Positions 17,724 through 26,713 are shown, counted from the stretch's first letter. The stretch: 64,000 nucleotides of DNA from Lachnoclostridium sp. (GCA_021770065.1 JAETRR010000028.1:23437-87436), one strand, 5' to 3'. Translations and numbers: made by a program. The notes: a model not told the origin generated them from the letters alone.

Positions 17724-18503
17724 ATGAAGCTGTCAAAAAGACTGGAACGGTTATCAGGAATGGTGACGCCCGGAAACCGCCTGGCGGATGTGGGAACAGA
17801 TCATGGATATGTTCCCATTTGTCTTTACGAAGAAAACAGGATTCCTTCGGCCATTGCCATGGATTTTCACAAGGGGCCGCTGGAGAGGGCTAAGAACCAT
17901 ATTAAGGAGGCAGGGCTTGAGCGGTACATAGAAACAAGGCACTCGGACGGCCTTGCGGCACTTAAGGAGGGGGAAGCCGATACGGTTCTCATTGCCGGAA
18001 TGGGAGGCGCTCTGATGCAGCGCATTCTGGAAGAAGGAAGGACAGTGCTTTTCAGTGTGAAAGAGCTGATTCTGCAGCCCCAGTCGGAGATTGCAGGCAT
18101 CCGGCAGCAGCTTGAGGCTTTACAGTGGCGGATTATCTGTGAGGATACGGTGTGTGAGGACGGAAAGTATTATTTTATGATGAAAGCGGTCCACGGGAGG
18201 GAAGCGCGCTATACGACGGCTGAGTACCGATGCGGGCGGATGAAGTATCAGCATTCGCTTTCTGTCCTGGAAGAGTATCTGAGGAGGCAGATGTGCATGC
18301 AGCAGGAGATTCTGTCAGGCCTTCCCAGAGAAGGAAGCGTGCGCAGCCTGGCACGGGCAGAGTTTATCCAAAAGGATATCCGGATTCTTAAGCAGGCTTT
18401 GGACGGCTGTATGCGGGAACAGACAGAACGGAAAAAGGCCGGGATGCGTCCCGAAGAGGAGAGGAGGAGAGAGCCGGATGGTAAGATGCCGGGATTTGAT
18501 TGA
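17724..18503 (+). CDS. trmK: tRNA (adenine(22)-N(1))-methyltransferase TrmK
   Basis: A 259-residue SAM-dependent methyltransferase of the TrmK/YqfN family, acting on A22 of tRNAs. The SAM motif is RLADVGTDHGYVPICLY near residue 20, followed by AIAMDFHKGPLERAKNHI, ETRHSDGLAAL and LIAGMGGALMQRIL, all typical for the family. It starts four bases after the rpoD stop, and its end overlaps the next gene by 26 bases. trmK next to rpoD and the Nif3-like gene is a conserved Firmicutes arrangement. Confidence 0.95.
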   Translation: MKLSKRLERLSGMVTPGNRLADVGTDHGYVPICLYEENRIPSAIAMDFHKGPLERAKNHIKEAGLERYIETRHSDGLAALKEGEADTVLIAGMGGALMQRILEEGRTVLFSVKELILQPQSEIAGIRQQLEALQWRIICEDTVCEDGKYYFMMKAVHGREARYTTAEYRCGRMKYQHSLSVLEEYLRRQMCMQQEILSGLPREGSVRSLARAEFIQKDIRILKQALDGCMREQTERKKAGMRPEEERRREPDGKMPGFD

Positions 18504-19251
18504 GAAGATAGAGGAGCGGTATCCCAGAATATATGCCTGTGACTGGGATAACGTGGGGCTCCTGGCGGGAGACCGGGAGCAGGAGATTCGAAGCGTATAC
18601 ATTGCCCTGGATGCCGTGGATAAAGTGATTGACGGGGCTTTAAAGGCAGGGGCGGATTTGCTCCTGACCCATCATCCCATGATTTTCGGAAGCATCAAAT
18701 CGGTCACCACGGATGATTATGTCGGGCAGCGTCTGATTCGTCTGATTCGGGGAAATGTGTCTTATTATGCCATGCACACTAATTACGATGTGATGGGGAT
18801 GGCTGCTCTTGCAGCCTCCTGTCTGGATCTTAAGGATACCTTTGTGCTGGAGGAGGTATTCGGCGGGGAGGGAATCGGAAGAGTGGGACTTTTAAGCGAT
18901 TCTATGACCCTCAGGGAATGTGCAGAGCTTGTGAAGGAACGCTTTCATCTGCCGAATGTGAAGATTTTCGGGGATTTGAATAAGACGGTAAGGACAGCCG
19001 CCCTGTCGCCGGGGGCCGGAAAGAGCATGGCAGAGCCGGCTCTTCTGGCAGGAGCGGATGTACTGATTACGGGAGATATCGATCATCATACGGGAATTGA
19101 CATGGAGGACTGCGGCATGGCGATCATTGATGCCGGGCATTATGGGATTGAGCATATCTTTATTGCGGATCTGAAGGACTTTGTGGAGCGGCATTTCCCG
19201 GAGCTTACCGTTTACACGGAGGCTGTCCGGCAGCCGTTCACAGTGATTTAG
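18478..19251 (+). CDS. Nif3-like dinuclear metal centre protein (YqfO family)
   Basis: A 257-residue Nif3-family protein. ATG 18478 lies within the end of trmK, with GGAGGAG upstream. Family motifs: CDWDNVGLLAGD, then LLLTHHPMIFGSIKS with metal ligands His65 and His66, YAMHTNYDVM, and near the C-terminus DVLITGDIDHHTG and IDAGHYGIEHIF. It is shorter than the large form with an inserted PII-like domain. The biochemical role is uncertain (GTP cyclohydrolase I type 2 is the usual but doubtful label). The last bases, including the TAG stop (19249-19251), match the family A sequence TGATTTAGGCTAA, so a repeat appears to have replaced the original gene end. Confidence 0.93.
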   Translation: MVRCRDLIEKIEERYPRIYACDWDNVGLLAGDREQEIRSVYIALDAVDKVIDGALKAGADLLLTHHPMIFGSIKSVTTDDYVGQRLIRLIRGNVSYYAMHTNYDVMGMAALAASCLDLKDTFVLEEVFGGEGIGRVGLLSDSMTLRECAELVKERFHLPNVKIFGDLNKTVRTAALSPGAGKSMAEPALLAGADVLITGDIDHHTGIDMEDCGMAIIDAGHYGIEHIFIADLKDFVERHFPELTVYTEAVRQPFTVI

Positions 19252-19397
19252 GCTAACGTGTACTGGGAGATATTACGGAACTGGAATCAGTAATATCCTG
19301 CCAGCGCACAGAAGGATTTACGGGCACATGCTACTGTGACCGGAAATTCTTCTGGATCCGGGTGTGCTGAAAGGATATTACGGAACTGGAATAGGAG
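19241..19397 (+). repeat. Family A composite repeat (copy A3)
   Basis: Two direct copies of the core (about 19268-19286 and 19373-19391, period 105) flank a hairpin. Its arms CAGTAATATCC / GGATATTACGG, CAGCGCAC / GTGTGCTG and AGAAGGATTT / AAATTCTTCT pair. It spans from the final codons of the Nif3-like gene to AGGAGG of the next gene. Confidence 0.9.
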
Positions 19398-19405
19398 GAT
19401 GAGGT

Positions 19406-21064
19406 ATGGATTACAAGGTAACGATTGACGGAAAGGTTTATGAGTATCCGGAAGGAACCGCTTATCAGACCATTGCAGAAGACTTCCGGAAGGATTATGC
19501 CTGCGATATTGTTCTGGTGTCTGTGAATCACAAGCTGCAGGAGCTTTCCAAAAAGCTGTCTTCAGACTGTGAACTGCGTTTTCTGACTACAGCCACCTTT
19601 ATCGGTCAGCAGACCTACCGCCGCAGCATGACGCTGCTTTTAATGAAGGCTGTCTATAAGGTGGTAGGCCATGACAGGATACACCGTGCTCAGGTTCAGT
19701 ACTCTTTAAGCAATGGTTATTACTGTACTTTGGAGGGAGATCTGCTTCTGAATGAGGAACTTCTGGAGAAGATTAAAGCAAAAATGCTGGAACTGGTGGA
19801 ACGGAAAATGCCCATTGAAAAGCGGAATGTCAATACGGACGAGGCTCTTGCCATTTTCCATACCCATAAGATGTATGACAAGGAAAAGCTGTTCCGCTAC
19901 CGCAGGGCTTCCCGGGTGAATATCTATAAGCTGGGGAATTTTGAGGATTACTATTATGGATACATGGTGCCGGACACCGGCTGCCTGAAATATTTTGACC
20001 TTTACCTCTATGATGAGGGATTTGTGATTCAGTTTCCCTTACAGAAGCAGCCGGATACCGTGCCGCCCTTTAAGCCGCAGCATAAAGTGTTCCAGGTGAT
20101 GAAGGAGTCGGTTTCCTGGGGAGATATGCTTGAAGTGTCTACAGTGGGCGATCTGAACGACTGCATTTCCAGGGGAGGCATGCAGGATCTCGTGATGGCA
20201 CAGGAGGCTCTGCAGGAGCGTAAGATTGCGGAGATTGCCCGGATCATTGCGGAGGATAAGAGCCGGAAGTTTATTATGATTGCAGGTCCTTCATCGTCTG
20301 GAAAGACCACCTTTTCCCACCGCCTGTCCATTCAGCTTAAGGCGGCAGGTCTTAAGCCCCATCCTATTGCCGTGGATAATTACTTCGTGGAGCGGGAATT
20401 GACGCCTAAGGATGAGGACGGCAATTACAATTTTGAGTGTCTGGAAGCCGTGGACGTGGCTCTCTTTAATCAGCAGATGAGTGAGCTTTTGTCCGGGAAG
20501 ACTGTGGAGATTCCGCGTTTCAACTTTAAGATTGGGAAGAAAGAGTACCATGGAGACTATATGGCTCTGGGGGATGATGATATTCTGGTGCTGGAAGGAA
20601 TTCACTGTCTCAATGACAAGCTTTCCTACAGCCTGCCAAGGGAGAGTAAGTTTAAGATTTATATCAGCGCTCTGACCCAGTTGAACGTTGACGAGCACAA
20701 CCGGATTCCCAGTACGGACGGCCGTCTGATCCGCCGGATGGTGAGAGATTCCCGTACCAGAGGATCGGGAGCGGCCCGGACGATCAGCATGTGGCCTTCC
20801 GTGCGCCGGGGAGAGGATGAAAATATTTTCCCCTATCAGGAGGAGGCAGATGCCATGTTCAACTCCGCTCTGATCTATGAACTGGCAGTGCTGAAGCAAT
20901 ATGCGGAGCCCCTGCTTTTTGGAATCGGCAGGGAGGAGCCGGAGTATCTGGAGGCAAAGAGACTGCTTAAATTCCTGGATTATTTTCTTGGCGTGGACAG
21001 TTCCTTTATTCCGGATAATTCTCTGGTGCGGGAATTTATCGGGGGCGGCTGCTTCCGGGTTTAA
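19406..21064 (+). CDS. Uridine kinase-like nucleoside kinase with N-terminal TGS/ThrRS-like domain
   Basis: A 552-residue protein. An N-terminal TGS domain (residues 1-62, VTIDGKVYEYPEGTAYQTIA) and a second domain resembling the threonyl-tRNA synthetase SAD region (HTHKMYDKEKLFRYRRASR) precede a P-loop kinase domain from about 285. Walker A is GPSSSGKTTF (about 294-303), with LEGIHCLNDKL and SVRRGEDENIFPYQEEADAM later. Such fusions are common in Clostridia, annotated as uridine kinase or nucleoside kinase; the substrate has not been settled from sequence. Its ribosome site AGGAGG lies at the end of repeat A3. Confidence 0.93.
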   Translation: MDYKVTIDGKVYEYPEGTAYQTIAEDFRKDYACDIVLVSVNHKLQELSKKLSSDCELRFLTTATFIGQQTYRRSMTLLLMKAVYKVVGHDRIHRAQVQYSLSNGYYCTLEGDLLLNEELLEKIKAKMLELVERKMPIEKRNVNTDEALAIFHTHKMYDKEKLFRYRRASRVNIYKLGNFEDYYYGYMVPDTGCLKYFDLYLYDEGFVIQFPLQKQPDTVPPFKPQHKVFQVMKESVSWGDMLEVSTVGDLNDCISRGGMQDLVMAQEALQERKIAEIARIIAEDKSRKFIMIAGPSSSGKTTFSHRLSIQLKAAGLKPHPIAVDNYFVERELTPKDEDGNYNFECLEAVDVALFNQQMSELLSGKTVEIPRFNFKIGKKEYHGDYMALGDDDILVLEGIHCLNDKLSYSLPRESKFKIYISALTQLNVDEHNRIPSTDGRLIRRMVRDSRTRGSGAARTISMWPSVRRGEDENIFPYQEEADAMFNSALIYELAVLKQYAEPLLFGIGREEPEYLEAKRLLKFLDYFLGVDSSFIPDNSLVREFIGGGCFRV

Positions 21065-21065
21065 A

Positions 21066-21214
21066 AATATTACGGATGTGCTGAAAGGATATTACGGAAC
21101 TGGAATCAGTAATATCCGGCCAGCGCACAGAAGGATTTACGGGCACACGTTACTGTGACCGGAAATTCTTCTGTATCCGGGTGTGCTGAAAGGATATTAC
21201 GGAACTGGAATAGG
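21066..21214 (+). repeat. Family A composite repeat (copy A4)
   Basis: Nearly identical to copy A3. Direct cores at about 21087-21105 and 21192-21210 (period 105) flank the same hairpin, with a further partial core AATATTACGGA at 21066. It begins a few bases after the kinase stop and ends in AGGAG, the ribosome site of the next gene. Confidence 0.9.
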
Positions 21215-21222
21215 AGACTAAG

Positions 21223-21822
21223 ATGAAAACACAGCTGACAAGGGAGCAGGCGCTGTCTCTGCTCAAAAAATACAATAAGGAACCCTTTCACATTCTTCAC
21301 GGACTGACTGTGGAGGGGGTTATGCGCTGGTATGCAAAGGAACTCGGTTATGGAGAGGAAGAGGATTTCTGGGGGATTGCCGGGCTGCTTCACGATATTG
21401 ATTTTGAGGAGTATCCGGAAGAGCACTGCCAGAAGGCTCCGGAGCTTTTACGGGAGGGCGGCGCAGAGGAGGAGCTGATCCATGCGGTATGCAGTCACGG
21501 ATACGGCCTTGTGACCGATGTGAAGCCGGAGCATGAGATGGAGAAAGTGCTTTTTGCTGCGGACGAGCTGACCGGTCTTATCGGAGCAGCTGCCCGGATG
21601 CGGCCGTCCAAAAGCGTGGCGGATATGGAAGTTTCCAGTCTGAAAAAGAAATTCAAGGACAAGCGCTTTGCGGCCGGCTGTTCCCGGGACGTGATACGCG
21701 ACGGAGCAGAGGCTCTGGGCTGGGAGCTTGAGAAGCTGTTCTCCATGACCATTGATGCCATGCGTTCCTGTGAGGCGCAGGTAGCCGGTGAGATGGAGAC
21801 TGTTATGTGCTTCCGGAATTGA
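21223..21822 (+). CDS. HD domain-containing hydrolase
   Basis: A 199-residue HD-domain protein. The metal-binding set is HILHGLTVEGVMRWYAKEL (first His), GIAGLLHDIDFEEYPEEH (HD pair) and AVCSHGYGLVTD, with ADELTGLIGAAARMRPSKSV providing the last Asp. Short HD proteins of this type are putative phosphohydrolases of unknown substrate. It is expressed with the uridine kinase-like gene through the intervening repeat, unless the hairpin terminates transcription. Confidence 0.88.
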   Translation: MKTQLTREQALSLLKKYNKEPFHILHGLTVEGVMRWYAKELGYGEEEDFWGIAGLLHDIDFEEYPEEHCQKAPELLREGGAEEELIHAVCSHGYGLVTDVKPEHEMEKVLFAADELTGLIGAAARMRPSKSVADMEVSSLKKKFKDKRFAAGCSRDVIRDGAEALGWELEKLFSMTIDAMRSCEAQVAGEMETVMCFRN

Positions 21823-21894
21823 TATCTTTGGAGGCTGGCTTTTTTTCGTCAATCTATACAAAAATATGTCGCTAAATTTGTCAAGAACTCATAA

Positions 21895-21926
21895 TTGACA
21901 GATTCCCTGCAACTATGTAATATAAT
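21895..21926 (+). promoter_or_regulatory. Promoter of the LacI-family regulator gene
   Basis: TTGACA (21895-21900) and TAATAT (21918-21923, spacer 17) or the overlapping TATAAT (21921-21926). An operator lies ten bases downstream. Confidence 0.75.
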
Positions 21927-21935
21927 ATCAGAAGC

Positions 21936-21953
21936 TGTGAATACGCATTCACA
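21936..21953 (+). promoter_or_regulatory. LacI-family operator, autoregulatory site
   Basis: TGTGAATACGCATTCACA is a near-perfect palindrome just after the -10 box. It matches the site at 23083-23104 at all but one position. Confidence 0.85.
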
Positions 21954-22025
21954 GACAATAGAGGGTTCGGCAGCAGCCAATGCGATTATGCAGAGTGCTT
22001 CGAAAACCCATGCCGGGAGGCTCCT

Positions 22026-23012
22026 ATGATTACAATGACCGAAATCGCAAAACTGACAGGTGTTTCACAGCCGACGGTTTCCCGTGTTCTGAATGGAAAT
22101 CAGGCCGTGAATCCAGAGATAAGGGAGCGTGTGCTCTCCTGCGTCAAGGAGCATGGTTATCAGCCCAATGTCATGGCCCAAAGCCTGGCGGGAAGCAAAA
22201 CTCATCTGATCGGCGTGATTTTGACAGATATTTCCAATGCCTTTTTTGCAGATCTGGTAAAATACATTGAGCAGGAGGCGGGCAGAAGCGGCTATCGCCT
22301 GATTCTTTTCAATACCAATTATGATCCGGAGCAGGAGCAGAAATGCCTGGAAGTGGTACAGCGCTACCGGGTGGACGGTCTGATTGTGGTTCCCGCGCAG
22401 GAGGAAACATCCGGGTGGAAGGCACTGATCCGCAGTATTCACATACCTGTTGTAGTGATCACCAGGTATGCAAAAGGACTGGACTGCGTCTACACGGATC
22501 ATCGGGAGGCGGGTTTCCGGGTAGGATGCCATCTGCAGGAACAGGGCTGCGAGAGCTATATTTTTTTCGGAAATAAAGCAGATAAAAAGTATGAGGGCTT
22601 TGCTGAATTCCTGGAAGGGCTGGATCCCGTTTTTAGAAACCGCTTTACGAATATCATTACAAAAGATTCCACTGCCATTGAAAAGGAACTGGAGACGCAT
22701 CTGAAGAAATATCCGGGAAGAACAGGAATTTTTGCCTATAACGACAGAAGAGCGTTACAGTTTCTCGGGATTCTCCAGAAGATGGGGGTTGAGGTTCCCG
22801 GCCGTGCGGCTCTGGTAGGCTTTGACAATACCTATATGTGTGAATATCTCTACCCGACCCTTTCCAGTGTGTCGCAGCCAAATGAGGCCATGGCAGTGAA
22901 GGCCTTTAAACTGCTTCTTCATAAGATTGAGCAGCCGGAGGATTCCCATGTGGAGGACTGGCCTATGGAAGCAGAGCTGATCCCCAGAGAAAGCTCCCTG
23001 ATATACAGATAA
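22026..23012 (+). CDS. scrR: LacI-family transcriptional regulator of the sucrose locus
   Basis: A 328-residue regulator. The N-terminal helix-turn-helix is TEIAKLTGVSQPTVSRVLNG (about residues 5-24), with a hinge PNVMAQSLAGSKTHLIGV and a sugar-binding Peripla_BP domain (GVILTDISNAFFADLVKYIE to the end). It has GGGAGG upstream of ATG 22026. Two palindromic operators, one at its own promoter and one upstream of the GH32 gene, suggest it represses itself and the GH32-PTS operon until its sugar (probably sucrose, its phosphate or fructose) is present. The sucrose assignment rests on neighbours, not on the regulator itself. Confidence 0.88.
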   Translation: MITMTEIAKLTGVSQPTVSRVLNGNQAVNPEIRERVLSCVKEHGYQPNVMAQSLAGSKTHLIGVILTDISNAFFADLVKYIEQEAGRSGYRLILFNTNYDPEQEQKCLEVVQRYRVDGLIVVPAQEETSGWKALIRSIHIPVVVITRYAKGLDCVYTDHREAGFRVGCHLQEQGCESYIFFGNKADKKYEGFAEFLEGLDPVFRNRFTNIITKDSTAIEKELETHLKKYPGRTGIFAYNDRRALQFLGILQKMGVEVPGRAALVGFDNTYMCEYLYPTLSSVSQPNEAMAVKAFKLLLHKIEQPEDSHVEDWPMEAELIPRESSLIYR

Positions 23013-23047
23013 GGGATTGAAAGCAGGGAGAAAGCCCGATTTGGAAA

Positions 23048-23075
23048 AAAGGACATGTAGCAAATGTCCTTTTTA
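23048..23075 (+). terminator. Rho-independent terminator of the regulator gene
   Basis: Arms AAGGACAT and ATGTCCTT around a seven-base loop, followed by TTTTT (23070-23074). Confidence 0.88.
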
Positions 23076-23082
23076 TACCGCC

Positions 23083-23104
23083 TTTGTGAATGCGCATTCA
23101 CAAA
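23083..23104 (+). promoter_or_regulatory. LacI-family operator upstream of the GH32 gene
   Basis: TTTGTGAATGCGCATTCACA plus AA is a perfect 22-base palindrome, and CCGCC / GGCGG flanks extend the symmetry. It shares its core with the site in front of the regulator gene. No convincing -10/-35 pair could be placed next to it. Confidence 0.85.
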
Positions 23105-23191
23105 AGGGCGGTTAAACGGCAAGTATGCGCCGGAACGGCTTTGCCATTTCGTGTTACTGCGCAGCGATTTTGAACGGAGGTAAGAAGTTTT

Positions 23192-24601
23192 ATGAATGCA
23201 CTGCATCAGATATGGGAGCAGCTTATAGAGGAGAGACTGAAACGTTTTCAGGAAGAACGATGGCGTCCGAAGCTTCACATTGCACCGCCTGCCGGGTGGC
23301 TTAACGATCCCAACGGCCTTTGCCAGTACAGGGGCGTTTACCATGCTTTTTATCAGTTCTGCCCTTTTAGCGCGGAGGGAGGGCTGAAGTTCTGGGGGCA
23401 CTGCACCAGCAGGGATCTGCTTCACTGGACTTTTGAGGGGGTTCCTCTGATGCCGGATCAGCCGGAGGACTGCCATGGAGCTTATTCCGGTTCCGCACTT
23501 GTTGAGAATGAAAAAATGTACCTGTACTATACGGGAAATGTGAAGGAAACAGGAGAACATGATTTCATCCATACAGGCAGAAGAGCCTGTACCATGCTTG
23601 CCGTAAGCAAAGACGGGAAGAGCCTGGAGACAAAAGAGGTTCTGATGAACCATGAAGATTACCCTTCTGATCTGACGCGCCATGTGCGGGATCCCAAGGT
23701 GTGGAAAAAGAAGGATACTTATTACATGGTCCAGGGCGCCAGAACAATGTCGGACAGAGGCGTGGTGCTGCTCTTCTCCTCCGGGGACAAACGGCACTGG
23801 AGGTTTCTCGGCCGCTTTGAGACAGAAGAAGACTTCGGCTATATGTGGGAATGCCCGGATCTCTATGAACTGGACGGACAGACAGTTCTGAGCATTTCTC
23901 CCCAGGGCGTGAAAGCAGACGGGCTGAAATATGCCAATCTGTATCAGAGCGTCACCTGCTTTCTGGAAGGAGATTTCTGCATGGGAGCACGGGTAAAGGA
24001 GTTTCGGGAGCTGGACGGCGGCTTTGACTTCTATGCGCCCCAGACCTTCCTTTCCGATGACGGGCGGAGAATTCAGATTGCATGGATGGGGCTGCCGGAT
24101 GTGCAGGAATTCTACACCAATCCCACTGTGGAGGACGGCTGGCAGCATATGATGACCATTCCCAGAGAGCTGTCCGTCAAAAACGGTGTGCTCTGCCAGA
24201 ATCCCGTCAGGGAGCTGGCCTGCTGGTGGAACCGTTCCCGTTCCTTTGAAGGAGATTTTGAGGGAGAGACAGAGTCCTGCTGTGAATTTGAACTGCACAC
24301 CGAAGGCGGAAGCCTGGAGGTGCTCCTGGCAGGAGGACTGAAGCTTCGGTATCACGCAGAAGAAAAAATATTTTGGATGGAATTTACGGATTTAGTACTT
24401 GGGGCAGGCAGAACCGCACGGGGCCGGGAAGTACAGGAGCTGAAAAGCCTTCGGATCCTGATAGACGTGTCCGGCGTGGAGGTGTTTCTGAATGGCGGGG
24501 AAGATGTATTTACCACTCGTTTTTATCCGGAGGAGAATGCATATACCATTCAGATAAAAGCGCCGGACTGCCGCGGAACATATTATTTTCATTCCCTGTA
24601 A
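23192..24601 (+). CDS. scrB: Glycoside hydrolase family 32, sucrose-6-phosphate hydrolase-type
   Basis: A 469-residue intracellular GH32 enzyme with no signal peptide. The five-blade propeller carries the nucleophile Asp39 in GWLNDPNG, the stabiliser Asp in HVRDPKVW (near 170) and acid/base Glu220 in WECPDLY, all intact. The C-terminal beta-sandwich covers about 340-469. It sits between a LacI regulator and a PTS EIIBCA, so it most likely cleaves PTS-imported sucrose-6-phosphate into glucose-6-phosphate and fructose; another phosphorylated or free fructoside cannot be excluded. The ribosome site is ACGGAGG. The bases just before it (CTGCGCAGCGATTTT) match the end of the 116-bp repeats at 48436-48692. 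Confidence 0.92.
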   Translation: MNALHQIWEQLIEERLKRFQEERWRPKLHIAPPAGWLNDPNGLCQYRGVYHAFYQFCPFSAEGGLKFWGHCTSRDLLHWTFEGVPLMPDQPEDCHGAYSGSALVENEKMYLYYTGNVKETGEHDFIHTGRRACTMLAVSKDGKSLETKEVLMNHEDYPSDLTRHVRDPKVWKKKDTYYMVQGARTMSDRGVVLLFSSGDKRHWRFLGRFETEEDFGYMWECPDLYELDGQTVLSISPQGVKADGLKYANLYQSVTCFLEGDFCMGARVKEFRELDGGFDFYAPQTFLSDDGRRIQIAWMGLPDVQEFYTNPTVEDGWQHMMTIPRELSVKNGVLCQNPVRELACWWNRSRSFEGDFEGETESCCEFELHTEGGSLEVLLAGGLKLRYHAEEKIFWMEFTDLVLGAGRTARGREVQELKSLRILIDVSGVEVFLNGGEDVFTTRFYPEENAYTIQIKAPDCRGTYYFHSL

Positions 24602-24610
24602 AAGTTAAAA

Positions 24611-24790
24611 ACTCCGCAGCAGGCTGACAAGGCATCAAGCCTGCTGCGCAGGAGTCAATAACCCCGCCGCAAGCAGCGGAGTATGAAATTTGATACGCCC
24701 CAAGGGGCGGGGTATTGACCCTCGCGGCATTCGCCAAATGTCTGCTTCGCAGCCGCTTGGCTCATTGCTCGCGGGAATAAAAAACGGCCA
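24611..24790 (+). repeat. Structured intergenic element between GH32 and PTS genes
   Basis: Three stem-loops in a row. The first is ACTCC-GCAGCAGGCT / AGCCTGCTGC-GCA-GGAGT (24611-24655). The second is GTCAATAACCCCGCC / GGCGGGGTATTGAC (24654-24719). The third is an imperfect one running from CCCTCGCGGCATTCGCC to TTGGCTCATTGCTCGCGGG. No ORF is present. It has the look of a dispersed structured repeat; no second copy lies in this window. Confidence 0.65.
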
Positions 24791-24817
24791 AGGGCCTGAA
24801 AAAGAGAGGAGAACGTT

Positions 24818-26707
24818 ATGGACTACAGGAAAACAGCGGAAGAGATCTACGAAAAAGTCGGGAAAAAGGAAAATCTGATTTCCGCAGCTCACTGTGCAAC
24901 CCGCCTTCGCCTGGTACTGGCAGACAATGCCAGGTGCGATGCAAAGGCAGTGGAGGAGATCGACGGCGTAAAGGGAGTATTCAGCGCTTCGGGCCAGCTT
25001 CAAATCATCCTGGGGACGGGAACCGTCAATAAGGTATACGATGAATTTCTGGCCGTTTCCGGACTGGCTGCGGCCAGCAAGGAGGATGCCAAGGCGGCAG
25101 CGGCAGCCAGGCAGCCCATTTACAAGCGGGCCATCAAGACACTGGGTGATATTTTCGTTCCCATTATCCCGGCCATCGTGGCAAGCGGATTTTTGATGGG
25201 AATTATGGAAGCCTTGAACTTTATGGTAAATAACGGATTCCTGAACATCAACACTTCCGGTTCCATCTTCGTATTTGCCAATCTCTTTGCCAATACGGCC
25301 TATGTGTTCCTGCCGATTCTGATCGCCTACAGCGCGGCGAAGGTGTTCGGGGGCAACCCTTATCTGGGGGCGGTTATCGGTATGCTGATGATTCATCCGG
25401 ATCTTCAAAATGCCTGGACGGTGGCAAGCGAGGGCGTGCTCCGGACTCAGAAGGTATGGTTCGGGCTCTATGAGGTGGATATGGTAGGCTACCAGGGACA
25501 CGTCATTCCGGTGATTATTGCAGTCTTTGTGATGTGTATGATTGAGAAGAAGCTGCATAAAATCGTTCCTGCCATGTTTGACCTGTTTGTAACGCCTCTG
25601 GTCAGCGTATTTGTAACAGGCTATCTTACCTACTCCGTCATCGGGCCGGTGTTTGTGGCCATTGAGAACGGAATCATCGGAGGCGTGCAGCAGCTGATTG
25701 CGCTGCCTATGGGAATCGGGAGCTTCTTAATGGGCGGTCTGTATTCCGCGACGGTTGTAGCCGGCGTTCACCATATGTATACGGTGATTGATGTGGGGCA
25801 GCTCGGCCTTTACGGTATGACTTACTGGCTGCCCCTGGCGTCTGCAGCCAACATAGCCCAGGGTGCGGCGACGCTGGCGGTTGCTTTAAAAACGAAAAAC
25901 CAGAGAACGAAGTCTATGGCAGTACCTTCCGCTATGTCCTGTTTTATGGGAATTACGGAGCCGGCAATCTTTGGTGTGAACCTGCGTTTCTTTAAGCCGT
26001 TTATCTGCGGCGCTGTGGGCGGTGCCTGTGGGGCCCTGTATGCTTCTGTCGTGGGGCTTGGGGCAACGGGAACGGGCGTGACGGGAATTTTCGGACTGCT
26101 GCTGTGCCTGCATGATCCGGTTAATTACATTATAATGTTCCTCATTGCGGCGGGCGTATCTTTTGCATTGACCTGGATGTTCGGATATAAAGATCCGGAG
26201 GAAGCAGCCGGGACGGAGCAGCAAAAGGAGGAGGCAGCACCTTTCGTACATATAGACACAGAGCCGAATGCAGTGTACGCACCCGTGGAGGGACGGGTAA
26301 TTCCCCACACGGAGATCGCAGATGCAACCTTTGCTTCCGGGGCTCTTGGAACGGGAGTCGGAATCATTCCGTCAAAGGGAGAAGTGGCAGCGCCTTTTGA
26401 CGGAGAGATTACAATGTTTTTTGATACGAAGCATGCCGTGGGCCTGGTGAGTGAGAGCGGAACGGAGATTCTGATTCATGTGGGAATCAATACGGTGGAA
26501 TTGAACGGGAAGCATTTCCATGCTCTGAAAGAATCCGGTGCTAAGGTGAAGGCCGGAGAGCGTCTGCTGGAGTTTGATATGGAGGCAGTAAAAGAAGCCG
26601 GTTATGACATTACCACCGCAGTACTGGTGTCCGCACCGGAACAGGTGAAGGTTGTGAAGACCGGGGATGTGAAGGCTTTGGAGAAGATACTGGAGGTTGG
26701 AGAATAA
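24818..26707 (+). CDS. scrA: PTS transporter EIIBCA, sucrose/trehalose type
   Basis: A 629-residue fusion. EIIB (1-90) has phospho-Cys26 in AAHCATRLRL. EIIC (about 105-455) has about ten membrane segments and FVPIIPAIVASGFLMGIMEA. EIIA (about 480-629) is of the glucose type with His554 in ILIHVGINTVELNG. It phosphorylates its sugar during uptake. GH32 upstream and the LacI operators point to sucrose, though trehalose-type PTS proteins look similar. It has its own EIIA, so it needs only EI and HPr. The ribosome site is AGAGAGGAG. Confidence 0.92.
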   Translation: MDYRKTAEEIYEKVGKKENLISAAHCATRLRLVLADNARCDAKAVEEIDGVKGVFSASGQLQIILGTGTVNKVYDEFLAVSGLAAASKEDAKAAAAARQPIYKRAIKTLGDIFVPIIPAIVASGFLMGIMEALNFMVNNGFLNINTSGSIFVFANLFANTAYVFLPILIAYSAAKVFGGNPYLGAVIGMLMIHPDLQNAWTVASEGVLRTQKVWFGLYEVDMVGYQGHVIPVIIAVFVMCMIEKKLHKIVPAMFDLFVTPLVSVFVTGYLTYSVIGPVFVAIENGIIGGVQQLIALPMGIGSFLMGGLYSATVVAGVHHMYTVIDVGQLGLYGMTYWLPLASAANIAQGAATLAVALKTKNQRTKSMAVPSAMSCFMGITEPAIFGVNLRFFKPFICGAVGGACGALYASVVGLGATGTGVTGIFGLLLCLHDPVNYIIMFLIAAGVSFALTWMFGYKDPEEAAGTEQQKEEAAPFVHIDTEPNAVYAPVEGRVIPHTEIADATFASGALGTGVGIIPSKGEVAAPFDGEITMFFDTKHAVGLVSESGTEILIHVGINTVELNGKHFHALKESGAKVKAGERLLEFDMEAVKEAGYDITTAVLVSAPEQVKVVKTGDVKALEKILEVGE

Positions 26708-26713
26708 GAGAGT

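Noticed and set aside
22919..24355. Minus-strand open frame of 478 codons opposite the GH32 gene
   Set aside because: It covers a complete GH32 with intact catalytic motifs in the other strand and has no recognisable protein features.
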